Source of the DNA: Rhipicephalus microplus
Taxonomy: Eukaryota > Arthropoda > Arachnida > Ixodida > Ixodidae
Reading direction: 5' to 3'
Length of the DNA: 64,000 nt
Assembly: GCF_043290135.1 (NCBI RefSeq)
Contig: NC_134710.1
Span: forward strand, 142,800,832 to 142,864,831
The translations under genes and the position numbers were made by a program. The notes below the pieces were generated by a model. It made no database searches and was not told the origin of the DNA. It saw nothing but the letters and a program-made list of their open reading frames with translations. Below are positions 34,266 through 44,645 of the stretch, in pieces; the first letter of the stretch is position 1, and every line of letters begins with the position of its first letter.

Positions 34266-35622
34266 CTCAGATACATGGGGGCTGCTTTGGCTACATATTT
34301 TGTACTTGCACAGGCTTCAAATAATTTTGAGCTGGTTATTGCGCAATACCGCTTGTAGTGCAGATGGACAAAATGCCAAAAACCTATTGTTTCAAGCAGT
34401 CTATGCTCGAGAATGAAGTGAAAATGCATTTTGCTTCACTACAATAAAATTCAATACTTTATGCAAAGCCCAGCTGCCAATGGATCTTTTTTTTACACAG
34501 TAGAGGTAGCAAAAATGTTGAAATACTAAAAAAGCAGTTAGAAAAACCTACTTCAATAACAAGAAAATATAAAAGTTTCCGTGATCTTCAGAGCTGCATG
34601 GCGATTACATTAATGGATTGATGCCATGGTAATAAATTTTTCTTCACAGTGGCTCTACTACACAAGCAAGATTTAAAAAAACACAGGTCTAATGCAGTGC
34701 AATGATCAGTGGTAAGAAAGGCTTTCATGTCTGTTCCACCACCATTGCTTATAAAATCGATAGTTGGACAAAAAAACCGTTTGGTCAGGAACCGACATGA
34801 AAATTGAAACAACACGCTAACCATGATAAAAACAAATAAAAGAAAGAATTTTTGGCCTCTGTATGCGAGCTTTGTTCACAAGTGCTAGCATGTTGTTTTA
34901 AATGCCTTTAACATAGCTAATCAGCATAACCTTAGTTGTTGCCCAGAGTAACAGAAGAAAGAATGCTACGACCAAAGCAGCTGCTCTGACCAAAGCTAAA
35001 TGAACACAGTATCAAAGCTGGTCAGACGCCGGTACAGTTGCGCTTAAATCAGAATTATGACACATTGTTCACAGCCACCACATTTCCTGCGGTGGCATGC
35101 GCGTCACACCAAAAAACTAATTGATGTGGTTCTTCATCACTAATAACTGTTGCCATTATGCATTGTTTAAAAGAAGATTCATAACTTGCCTTTATCAGAG
35201 AACACTGATGTGGTTTGATAGACAAGGTAGTGGCACTGGGCCTAAGTGAGAGCAGCTTAGAAAAATTGGCAACTCGCTTAAATCCAAGAGCAGTTGCAGT
35301 AGCACTGCACTCACCACGAACACTTTTATACACTGCAAAACCATCTGTTATTTTGTATTATTCTTGCTAATAATTAGTCTTTTTTTTTTCAGCAAATCGA
35401 TTACAGCTTTCTTCAGCATAAATTGTGGAAACACAGCAGTTTTAGTTAACCGCTTAGGCTTTCCTTTCCAATAAATATATGCATTTAACTGATAAAGTAA
35501 GTTATATCAAGGTTTAACAATTAACAATATGCATCATTCTTGCAACAGGTTCTCCTAAAGCAAGTGACATGCATCAGCAGGACAGAATGTAGTAGATGCA
35601 AACCAGATATTCTCTGCCATAC
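34266..35622. other. Mostly intron-like DNA, possible small exon near 35322-35339
   Basis: On the minus strand a strong donor (CGTG then GTGAGT) lies at 35321-35322. A preceding TTTTGCAG would define an 18 nt exon, or about 30 nt with an earlier AG. Either keeps the phase between the 35.7 and 16.4 kb exons, but such a micro-exon is weak evidence. The rest is AT-rich without TE motifs. Confidence 0.25.
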
Positions 35623-35733
35623 CTGTGCAGAACTTGCGCAGCTTGCTGGAGCACCAGATCTGTGTTGTGTCATGTGGCTTTAACTTGCTTGGCCATAACA
35701 GATGAAATCCCATATCCGAAAGCATGCGTACAG
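35623..35733 (-). CDS. Exon of minus-strand host gene
   Basis: On the minus strand a very good acceptor (GTGTGCGTTTTTCAG) and donor (CACAG then GTATGG) enclose 111 nt. Only one frame is open, giving 36 residues: VRMLSDMGFHLLWPSKLKPH, then DTTQIWCSSKLRKFCT. It begins with two bases that complete the codon left open by the exon at 43231-43342 (giving Ala) and ends with one base that the exon at 16301-16436 completes (giving Gly). The agreement of borders, phase and open frame makes this a convincing exon. I do not know the protein. Confidence 0.7.
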
Positions 35734-36264
35734 CTGAAAAACGCACACCATAAATGCTTTTGATCCCAATGCTTCATATATTAGCAGATGGTACAATACC
35801 CCCTTTAAATGAAAATTTTAATGGTCTGTCCATAAATATGTGAAATATATGCAACTTTATTTCAAGGTGCTTGATACTCTGCTGCAAGAAATAGAAAGTG
35901 GTAATATGCTGGTGTGTGCACTTTTCAGAAGTCTTAATTAGTGTATAATTAAATATCTATTTATTTTCAACCAAGCACTGACCCAAATGTTTTGCGTTTT
36001 ATTTTTTCTATTGCAATAGGTAGCTAATGACCTACTTATCACAGCTGTAAAGCTCGTTTGCTTGAGCACACAATGATTAGTAATTTGGAGATATTTTTAT
36101 AGCCCCCAGTCGCAGTGTTGATTTCAGAGAGCACCACGTACAGCGGAACCCAGAGTGGTTTTCAGGTAAAGATAGCTGGCTACGTGACCCCACAAACCAC
36201 ATGCACATGAGCACCACGTTGACAACACTTTTTAACGAAGGCTTCCTGGATGCTGCTATATAAC
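35734..36264. other. Intron-like DNA, nothing recognised
   Basis: AT-rich, no further motif before the LINE begins. Confidence 0.4.
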
Positions 36265-39185
36265 TCCTTCACATGGTGTATATAGGCCACCACATGGCCA
36301 CAAAAAGAAATTTATTGAGTTTCTTAATGTTGTGTTATCCACTGTTCGCGGGAATACTCCTTGCATAGTCATGGGTGACATAAACATTGACCTCTGTTCC
36401 AATGATCCTTATGCCAAAGATTTTGAAATGCTCTTACTTACATATGGAAGTACAAATTTTATACGTTCACCTACTAGGATTACATCAACAAGTGCTACGC
36501 TCCTTGATATATGCGCCTCAAATTTAAGTTCACAGAATATAAAATCCGGGGTATTTGCGTATGACATAAGTGATCATATGCCCATCTTCTTTCTTGCACG
36601 AGTTACTTCTCAAATTGGTCAGAAAACAGAGACATCTTTCCACCGAATTAAAAACAGCAAAACTCGGGAACATTTTTTTCAGCTAGTTCAGAACATAGAT
36701 TGGAACACTGTTTATAGACAAGAAAATCCTGATGATGCTTATAACACATTCATGACGTTATTGAGTGCTAGCTATGATGCGGCATTTCCACTTTAGAAGC
36801 GCTCACGTGGCAGAAATAAGAAATGCAGAAAGCCTTGGATAAATCGTGATCTTTACCGGCGCATAAAAATAAAGAATAAATTGTATCATGATTTCATCCG
36901 TTCGCGGAACACAGACGCCTTAGCTGAGTACAAGAAATACAGAAACGTTTTAAATTCAGAAATACGGAAGGCTAAACAGAACTACTATGAAAAATTATTT
37001 GAAAGCATTTACAATGACCAGAGGAAGCTATGGGAGGTCATAAATGGGCTTACGAACAGAAATAAGGGTTGTAATAGGACACAGGACCTAACAATTAATG
37101 GTCAGATTTTCAGTGGTGAAAGGTTGGCCAATGTTATGAATGAACATTTCATGAATGCGGGTTCCTTTATTTTAACGGATGAAAAGCGAGATAATGCTCC
37201 AACTCCTGATAAGTCTCCTTTGCCGTATTCTATTTTTCTCGCACCCACAGATCCGGTTGAAGTAGAAAGATTAATCAGAAAACTTAAAAACAATGTTGCA
37301 TCAGGGATTGATGAGATACGTTCTGTTGAGTTTAAATGGTGTTACCATTGATATCTAATGTCTTGGCCTATATTATCAACCTCACCCTCACTAACGATGT
37401 ATTTCCAGAGCAGTTAAAAGTGGCAAAAGTCACTGCAGTGCATAAAGGTGGTGATATCAATACTTTAGCGAAATATCGACCTATACCCGTGCTTCCAACA
37501 ATATCAAAAATATTTGAAGGGGTTATTTATGATAGACTTGCATCTTTTTTTGATAAGCACCAAATAATAACAAAAAGTCAGTATGGTTTTCAAAAAAATA
37601 AATCAACAGAACAAGCTCTACTGTATATCAAAGATAAGATAATCGAAAATATGGAAAACAAAAAATATACTCTTGGGCTCTTCCTCGATCTTCAAAAGGC
37701 ATTTGACTCCATACAATTCAAATCATTGATTCATAAATTATCAAGTTATGGGGTGCATGGAGTTGCATTACAACTGTTTAAAAGCTACCTAGAAGATCGT
37801 TATCAATATGTACAAATGAATAACACTATTTCTGCAAAGATAAAATTGAACCAAGGAGTCCCCCAAGGGTCTATACTGGGGCCATTATTGTTCCTTGCCT
37901 ATATAAATGATATTGTCGATATACCTCATTCTCCTGAACTTATACTGTACGCTGACAATACGAATGTTTTCTTTTCATCAGACAATTTATTATAACTTGA
38001 GGTCAGTGTAAATAATTACCTAAGCAATCTTTCAAATTGGTTAAGGCAAAATGGACTGCGCTTGAATGCAAAAAAAAACAACCTATATGATATTCCGACC
38101 TATAAACAAACCTATTAGTAACATAGCTGTAAAATTCGAAGGAAATTTCATCGCACATGTTAGGGAACAAAAGTTTCTTGGTGTATGGTTTCAGGAGGAA
38201 TTAAACTGGAACACACATGTAAATCATCTGATCACCGCATTAGCGCGAATAGTTGGTTGTTTTTTAGAACAATGCACTTAATCCCATTGAGGTTAAAAAT
38301 AAGTATGTACTATGCACTCTTCCATTCTAAAGTAAGTTATGGGATGTTAGTCTGGGGAACGACATCACAAGGGAATTACCATAAGTTAATAACTATACAA
38401 AAGAAAATATTGCACTGCTTTGAAAAATACAGGGGGAATCTACAAGACTTGCGCACTGCTCCACTATTCATTAAACATTCCATACTCAGAATTGATCAAT
38501 TATATCATTTTAAATTGTTTCAGTTAATACAAAAGACTAAGCTATATGAAGAAAGTTGCACCGAAAGACCACACTACAGTCTGCGAGAACAAAAGAAACG
38601 AGCTCCTAGAACAAGAACCAAGTATGGAAAACAAAGTATTGCTTACCAGGTACCTCAGGTTTTAAATGCCCTTGCAGATCAATTGAACTTTAGGGCTAGT
38701 AGTGTGACTTTCAAGAAACAAATAAAGAACTTATTCATAACCACCGGTCTACACTATCGAAACTACGTAATGGAGTCTCATGCCTCTGCAAATGCTTAAA
38801 TTGTTCATAAACTTCTATGTCAATTATACGAGTGTATACAGCGCAATTCATTGTATCCGCATGCATTTTGTGTCTGTTTTTGAGTTGTTTCATTGATATC
38901 GTTTAGTTGTGAATTTTTACGAGAGTGACCTCTAATTCTTAAAATGTGTTATGTAAACTTCTTATGCTATTTATGTTTGAATATTGTGTTTACAATTGCA
39001 GGTTGCTTGAAACCAATGTATTGAATATATATTGTTTGTCAGTGCTGATGTCTAAGCTTTGCACTGTCACGGACTGCGGAGGGACAAGGGCCTTTGTCAG
39101 GCTGTTCGCCTTTAGCCCTTTGCCCCTGCAGTGAGCTCTATATCCGGCTTACTGTAAATAAAAGTACTACTACTACTACTACTAC
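36265..39185 (+). mobile_element. CR1/L2-like LINE, 5'-truncated
   Basis: It starts inside the endonuclease (VYRPPHGHKKKFIEFLN) and runs through the whole RT to a 3' UTR ending GTAAATAAAAGTACTACTAC, that is a (TAC)n tail. No RNase H domain is present. Codons are AT-rich compared with the GC-rich gypsy elements here. A few lesions separate long open frames, so it is a fairly recent copy. Confidence 0.75.
36270..38800 (+). pseudogene. CR1/L2-like LINE ORF2 (endonuclease C-terminus and RT)
   Basis: The endonuclease end has CIVMGDINIDL (usual GDFN) and YDISDHMPIFF (SDH). A basic linker (RKPWINRDLYRRIKIKNKLY) follows, then the RT: INGLTNRNKG, LKNNVASGIDEI, FPEQLKVAKVTAVHKGGD, KYRPIPVLPTISKIFE, GLFLDLQKAFDSI (first Asp), GVPQGSILGPLLFLAYINDI, then LYADNTNVFF and a C-terminal domain ending at 38799. 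The usual ADDT catalytic motif reads ADNT: the second Asp is Asn (37957-37959). Stops at 36794 and 37993 and frame changes at about 37340 and 38060-38280 break it. The enzyme would be dead even with the frame intact. Confidence 0.75.
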
Positions 39186-39224
39186 ATGCAAATTATGATG
39201 CAGTGCCTATAAATGTGTCAAATT

Positions 39225-39465
39225 CATTACAATAAAATCTGAAGTTTTACGTCCCGAAATCACAATATGACTATGAGAGCTGCCGTAGTGAAGAGCTCCG
39301 GAAATTTCGACCATCTGGTGTTCTTTAGCAAGCACTAACATCGCACATTACACGGGCCTCTACCTTTAACTCCTATCAAAATGCGACAGCCGGGCCAGGA
39401 TCAAGCCCATGACCTTGGTGTCAACAGCAAGCACTTTAGCCCCTGATCCACCATGGCAGATGACG
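39225..39465 (-). mobile_element. Diverged SINE related to the Ruka-like copies
   Basis: It shares TTTTACGTCCCGAAATCAC and CGGAAATTTCGACCATCTG with the other SINEs but then has an ACATCGCACATTACACGGGC block they lack. The head at the right is damaged (B box CCATGACCTTGG region changed). It looks like an older, separate subfamily. Confidence 0.6.
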
Positions 39466-40589
39466 TGTCAGATTCACATAACATAATTCCAAGGTACTCA
39501 ATGTCACATTCCAAGAAATAAAGTGATGTGCTGGTTTGTGTCATTTTCAGCAATTAATTTACTTGAGATGTAACCAAAACTTCATCATCCTGCAGTCAGT
39601 CATGTTTCATTTTGACATAAAAATAATGCAGTCACAGAATCCGAATGTGTCTGCGATTTGCTTTTGCTTGCTTTTCATTTCAAGAAAATAAAAGTAGTAC
39701 TTTCAACTTTGGTTTTGAAATGAGGCACGTCAAACGACCTGTCGAACATCGTAGTGCCTTCATGCAAGTGATTAGGTACAGTCATATGCACCACAGAGGT
39801 TAAGTCAAGTAATATTGACTATGGAGAAGGTTCAATTCATTTAATAAACAATGTATCTTGCTCTCTTTAGGTCACCAGTTGACACAACTAGCACAAACAA
39901 GTTACATACACAAATGTAGCCATCACTGCTACAGGGGATAATCTCCTTTGAGACATTGGAAATGTGCTTAACCCTCAGAAAATTCCCTGTCAAGGCAAGA
40001 ACATCAGCCCTTGCATGTTTGTGCAAGTTTGTCCCCTCTTTCCATAGAAAATGTCTGCTAGGAGATACCACTCGCAAGGATCATGGCTGCCCTCACAAAG
40101 TTGTGACACAGGTAGCGGTTGGTTGTTTACACAAAAATCGAAAACATGTTTCGAGCATTGTAGTGCGACACGCCCTTTAAAATTTACTTTAAATACGTTC
40201 TAGGCTATGTTATCCATTGATATTTCGTAGATGATGCATATGTGTTGACAAAAATCTATTCAACTTATATTGCCTTCAAAATTTTGTGTCTTCATGTCAG
40301 ACATGTTCCACTTTACTTAAATGTAATCAATTCCCAGGCTCAATATGCACGGGCAATGCTCCTCTCAGAATGGGGCACCCCGAATGGCTCGTCAAACTGG
40401 TAGTGTCTTCAGCAAAGTAATACTCTGCAGTAATATGCAGCACAATGAAGTCAAATGGGCACTAGTTTTATACTGAGATAGTGTGTACAAAGGTTCACGC
40501 TGTGTTTCAAGCCAACTGAAGAAACATATAGTAAATGACAAGCCTCTACAGTTGACGCATACATTGTACACACTGCGCTTGAAGGGGAT
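39466..40589. other. Intron-like DNA, one weak exon-like segment
   Basis: On the minus strand at 39970-40055 an open segment reads HFLWKEGTNLHKHARADVLA behind a TCCTAGCAG acceptor and before a GTTAAG donor, but the donor is poor and the phase has no partner. A GTCAAAC(T/G)-type motif pair near 39729 and 40394 hints at a repeat. Nothing firm. Confidence 0.3.
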
Positions 40590-41167
40590 ATACTCCGTAT
40601 TTCAAGAAATGTGTTGAAAATCCTCAAAATTCAGGAAAATGCAATATAAGCTGACTGCCTTCAGAATTACTTCTTTAGTGGCAGGTGTCTTAATATGGTT
40701 AAAAAAAACATTTGGGACAGTAGTTAAGAAAGTTACATTATTTATTGTTATAATTAATGAGGGAATCAAACTCTTCATATGAAGAACTTCAATTTCCCTA
40801 TTTGACATAACTGTCCAACTCAACTAATCTAAAAGTCAATTATGTTAACTTTCTTAACTACTATCTCAAATGATCTATTTAATCATCTTAAGTTGCCTGC
40901 TGCTAAAGAAGTACAGTACACTCTGTACTGTACTTCTTTAGCAGGGAAAATATATACCATTTAACAGGAGTTGTGTTTACTGAGAAGTGAACATCGGTGC
41001 AGAACACAAGCCTGAAAACAAATGTCGCAGAGGCAATTCTTCCATTTAAGTAGTAGTTCCATTTAACAGATCTCGGTTTAGTGAGAGTCTACTGTAATTC
41101 TGAAGGCAATGAGCAAACATCACATTTTCCAGATGTTTATAATTTCGAACACCATTTTTTGAAACAC
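40590..41167. mobile_element. Long-inverted-repeat MITE, interrupted by a second MITE
   Basis: The left arm (about 40590-40745) is repeated in reverse complement in two pieces on the right. Piece one is 40838-40913 (CTTTCTTAACTACT, then TTAAG and CTGCTAAAGAAGTA). Piece two is 41095-41167 (ATTCTGAAGGCA and onward). Joining the two pieces at the TA removes exactly the inserted MITE at 40914-41094 and restores the symmetry with the left arm. The outer element without the insert is about 400 bp with arms of roughly 150 bp and no coding capacity. Confidence 0.65.
40914..41094. mobile_element. pogo-type MITE nested in the larger MITE
   Basis: The 181 bp element starts CAGTACACTCTG and ends GAGAGTCTACTG, an inverted pair of pogo type. 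TA stands on both sides (40912-40913 and 41095-41096), the expected target duplication. Directly inside its left end the sequence TACTGTACTTCTTTAGCAG (40926-40944) is the perfect inverse of the left flank plus first bases (40900-40918). Confidence 0.7.
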
Positions 41168-41880
41168 CCACAAGTATAAATCTGCATCCAAAATGCCCAG
41201 TACTAATGCTGCTCCCTAGAAAATAAAGGTGAGCACGACATGATGGTGAAATTAGGGAAGAGGGTGAGGTAGTTCCACTGCCTGTGCCGGCCCAGCTGCA
41301 TTCAGTTACAAGGAAATACCTATATGCTCTAATGAATGTAAAAAACATGGTACAGGGTACTAGTATAATTGAAACTGGAATTTCAATGTGCAGCAGTGCT
41401 AAGAAAGCAATAAAGTTTTACAAAAACTTTAAACCATAAATAACTGAAAGAATACACTAGGCAAATTAATCAATACAAGTTACATGAAATATCTTATAAG
41501 AAGCCAATGAAGCTGTAAGATGACACATCATTTTACAAATAACAAGCATTCTAGTAAGTTGATATGCCACAGATCTGTATTAACAAAAAGCTTCACTACA
41601 TGCCATGATAAATTTAGGTCTCCTGACCTGAAGGAAAAAAAGAGTTTAGACAGTTCCACGCGGTGAAAACTGTTGGATAACAAAGCTCATGCTTGCAAGT
41701 GTATGAAAGGGTAGACTAAATACAGTTAGTCTTATTTCGAGCTTAGTCTTCATCACCACCATAATTTTGTTTAATTTTTTTAAAGGCAAAGCTTCTCTTA
41801 GTCTAACTTTGTCCTGCGTGTGGCATAATCGAATAAGAAGAGACGGGGAAATAAAAAAGGAAGGCAGTATCTCTCAAACA
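41168..41880. other. Intron-like DNA, nothing recognised
   Basis: AT-rich, no TE motif seen. Confidence 0.4.
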
Positions 41881-42262
41881 GTACAATAGATGGCGCCGTC
41901 TCATAGAAGTACATACAAACTGCAGTTGAGTATGAATATTCTAGATGGAGCTGTACCGCTGCTCTCTGAATGGCGGCTGCGCAGGTTATGCCTGGTTGCT
42001 CGAGGAAGGAGTGCCTCCCTCAGTCTCCTGGATCGTTGCCATATGTGGCAGATCGTTGGTGGGGCATGGACGAAGCAGAGCGATGGGTGCGTTGGAGACG
42101 CTTGCGCTCGGCTTCCTTGGCTCGCGTCTTGTCGATATTACCCGCACGCCGTCTGCATTCTCGAACGCAATCGGATGCACAGACGGACAGGCAGACGGAC
42201 GCACAAATGGATGCATGGATGGACACACGGATGGACGCACAGACAGACGGACACTTCCCTCC
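41881..42262. repeat. GC-rich dispersed repeat ending in a CAGACGGA-type tandem tract
   Basis: A block that begins ATGGCGCCGTCTCATAGAAG is much GC-richer than its flanks and ends (42178-42255) in a degenerate tandem of ACGGACAG/ATGGACGC units. Several frames are open through the tandem part because its period avoids stops; I do not regard them as genes. The block has the look of a retroposed family with a microsatellite tail. Confidence 0.5.
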
Positions 42263-43230
42263 ACTCATCATAACTCACTCTGTGGATATGCTGTGATTTT
42301 TTTCTTCACTCATTCCATTTTTGGTGACGTGACCTGTGTGACTACAGACATATGCAGATGATGCAGGCTCGACTTATAACAGCTCCGTTGTTAAAAAAAT
42401 AACCTCATCTGAGACACGACACCATAAATCTTACAGATGAATCACAAACCCCACTGGCAATTCATACTTTAGAAGTAAAATAGCAGTAAACTGACTATAC
42501 CACAGAACAGAACCTAAATGATTTTGTGACAGCTCACCACTTTCAGTAGGTGGCAAATCTCCCATCAGAAGGATGTTGTCCTCACCTGCAAGTAGTCATC
42601 AAAAAGAAGTTCACAGAGAATTTGCAGACACTTGTATGTCATCAAGGTTCCCTAAAATCTTGCCTTACAATCTCCACGAGCAGCTACCCCAATTCACTTT
42701 CGCATTCCTTATGCAAAATAATTTCACAGCCATGTTGCAAAGACAGAGAAAAAAAACAAGTGTGCAACTGAAGCCCCTTGAGTTTAGCAGTTGAATGAAA
42801 ATGTTATAAATAAACACAAGCATATACTTTACAAATATGTACAGGAAAGGGTCAAGTTCTCAGGCCATGCTACCATAGGAATACGTGGATTAGTGGCCTG
42901 GAAACTTTTGACCCCTTCTGCTCTCATATCTATTCCAGAGCACAGACCAAGCATGGTGTGAAGAATGCATTATAAATAGTTTCTGTTACAATTTCTGAGC
43001 TCATACATATCTTTGTTAAGGACATCTATAGCAAAGTGACCTTTGACTAAAGGTACAAGTTATGATCTTTGGAATCTGAAAGTAGCTCCTGCATCTGTAA
43101 CATTATTTTCTGCAATTGTAACTGAGTTGAATCTCTCACCAAATTTAAAATCAACTATACATAAAACAAACACTTTGCATACCCCCATTCCCATACAGTA
43201 ATTTACAACCAGGAAAAAAAAGTAACATAC
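42263..43230. other. Intron-like DNA, nothing recognised
   Basis: AT-rich. On the minus strand a CTTGCAGGTGAGG at about 42577-42587 has both acceptor and donor looks but no supported exon. Confidence 0.35.
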
Positions 43231-43342
43231 CACGAAGTTTCTGGCTAATAACTGCAACAAAACTCGGGAACAGGAGACTAATGTCATGCGCCTTCAGTGA
43301 CCGCAGCAGAATGCTTACAACGACAAACTCCAGTCCAGGTGC
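43231..43342 (-). CDS. Exon of minus-strand host gene
   Basis: On the minus strand a good acceptor (TATACTGCCTTTGCAG) and donor (TTCGTG then GTATGT) enclose 112 nt. The frame starts on a full codon and gives 37 residues: APGLEFVVVSILLRSLKAHD, then ISLLFPSFVAVISQKLR. This is an amphipathic, leucine-rich helical pair as in HEAT-type repeat proteins. One base is left over and fits the next exon at 35623-35733. The preceding exon at 44317-44426 ends on a full codon, which also fits. The identity of the gene is unknown to me. Confidence 0.7.
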
Positions 43343-44316
43343 CTGCAAAGGCAGTATAAGCACCATATTAGCCCTGTATGTAACAAATAGTCCACATTGC
43401 TACACAGAAACCAAATATCTAGATATTTGACCTTATATGCCTCATAAAAAGAGTCATGTGGCAAAAAGCCAGCATGTGATAAAAAAAAGCACTTGAATCA
43501 CAAAACAACGACCACACGCCTTGTGGCTCCAGGCACATGAGCTGCACAGTTTTAGGGGCAAAACATGAAGATAAGCCAATAAAGAAGAAGATAAAGACGG
43601 CAACCCATTCGAACAACAGACATCATGAAAAGCTTCCGAGAAAAGTGCCGACTGCTTGGAGAACAAAAAAAAAAAAAAGAGGCAGTTATGTGACTTGGCT
43701 GACTGACTTCTAGGGAAGGCAGAACCAAACAGTAAAAGCGTGACTGGGCATATATATATGACAATAATCAAAGCAAACTGAGTAGAGAGTAAATTATGGT
43801 AGTGAAAGTTAATTACAATATGATAACCAAAGTAAGTTTAGCAGGTACCGTGTTGACTAGCAAAAGCCACTTTGTGAAACTAACATTAGTAGTAGTTCGT
43901 TAGTAAACATTGGGCATCAATACAAACTGTACGGTAAAATAGCCACACCGGATGGCTTTAGCCATCAGGTCATCTGAGGCAAATGCACAAGGGACACTGA
44001 GTTTTTTGCGTGGCATAAGCAAGCAACCAACAGCAACAGTCAACCTCAACACCACACTAAAACCAAATGTCTTACGGCAACACACCATAAAAACAATATA
44101 TGCCTTTTCAATCTACCCTATCACTAAGAGAAGGATGGCGACAACACGATATCCGTCAAACAAAGTGAATCAGAGTTGAAAAGCCTACTTTTCTCGAAGT
44201 TAACAATATAAACTGCTTCAAAATTTCCTGCCTACACACCATGCTGTTTTAAAAAGTCCATTACAACTAGAGAGCTGTGAAGACAATAGGTGGCAAGAAA
44301 AATGAATGACACCTAC

Positions 44317-44426
44317 CTTAAAGCGAGCAACACAGGGGCAAGGTCCTGTAAGACCATTGCTGGAGTCCAAGTCGACTGCATAGCACTCGGAGAGTCGAAT
44401 TCCCTGCCGGTCACTGAACAGAAAGC
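44317..44426 (-). CDS. Exon of minus-strand host gene
   Basis: On the minus strand an acceptor (TTGTAGTTTTCAG) and a consensus donor (TTTAAG then GTAGGT) enclose 110 nt. Two frames are open. The one that joins in phase to the exon at 43231-43342 reads FLFSDRQGIRLSECYAVDLD, then SSNGLTGPCPCVARFK. It begins with two bases of a split codon, so the upstream exon must end with one spare base; I could not find it, and the 52761-52812 exon does not fit directly. The other frame (ending PAMVLQDLAPVLLALR) cannot be excluded. Confidence 0.6.
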
Positions 44427-44487
44427 CTGAAAACTACAAGCATACGAGAGCCGTTCTTGCGCCACATTAAAGACTTCAAAGTAGTAT

Positions 44488-44632
44488 CTTGATAAGACAG
44501 ATGCTTGGGCTAGTTGGTGATTAGGAATCAAAATATTTGCACAGTGCAAGACTACGAGTAGTTATAACTACAGAAGAAGAGAAATGGACAGAAAGAGTCT
44601 ACTCGTAGTCTTGCGCTGTGCAAATATGTTGA
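44488..44632. mobile_element. Short hairpin retroposon with 13 bp target duplication
   Basis: TTCAAAGTAGTAT stands at 44475-44487 and again at 44633-44645. The 145 bp between them consist of a short GGGCTAGTTGGT-containing lead and then an inverted repeat: ATATTTGCACAGTGCAAGAC plus TACGAGTA on the left (44533-44560) and its complement with one mismatch on the right (44600-44627). A 13 bp duplication is typical of target-primed retroposition. A similar GGGCTAGTTGGT lead occurs at 26819-26830. Confidence 0.6.
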
Positions 44633-44645
44633 TTCAAAGTAGTAT

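Noticed and set aside
41890..42361. Overlapping open frames of 83-138 codons on both strands
   Set aside because: They arise from the GC-rich repeat and its CAGACGGA-type tandem, which avoids stops in several frames; the translations are repetitive and have no domain.
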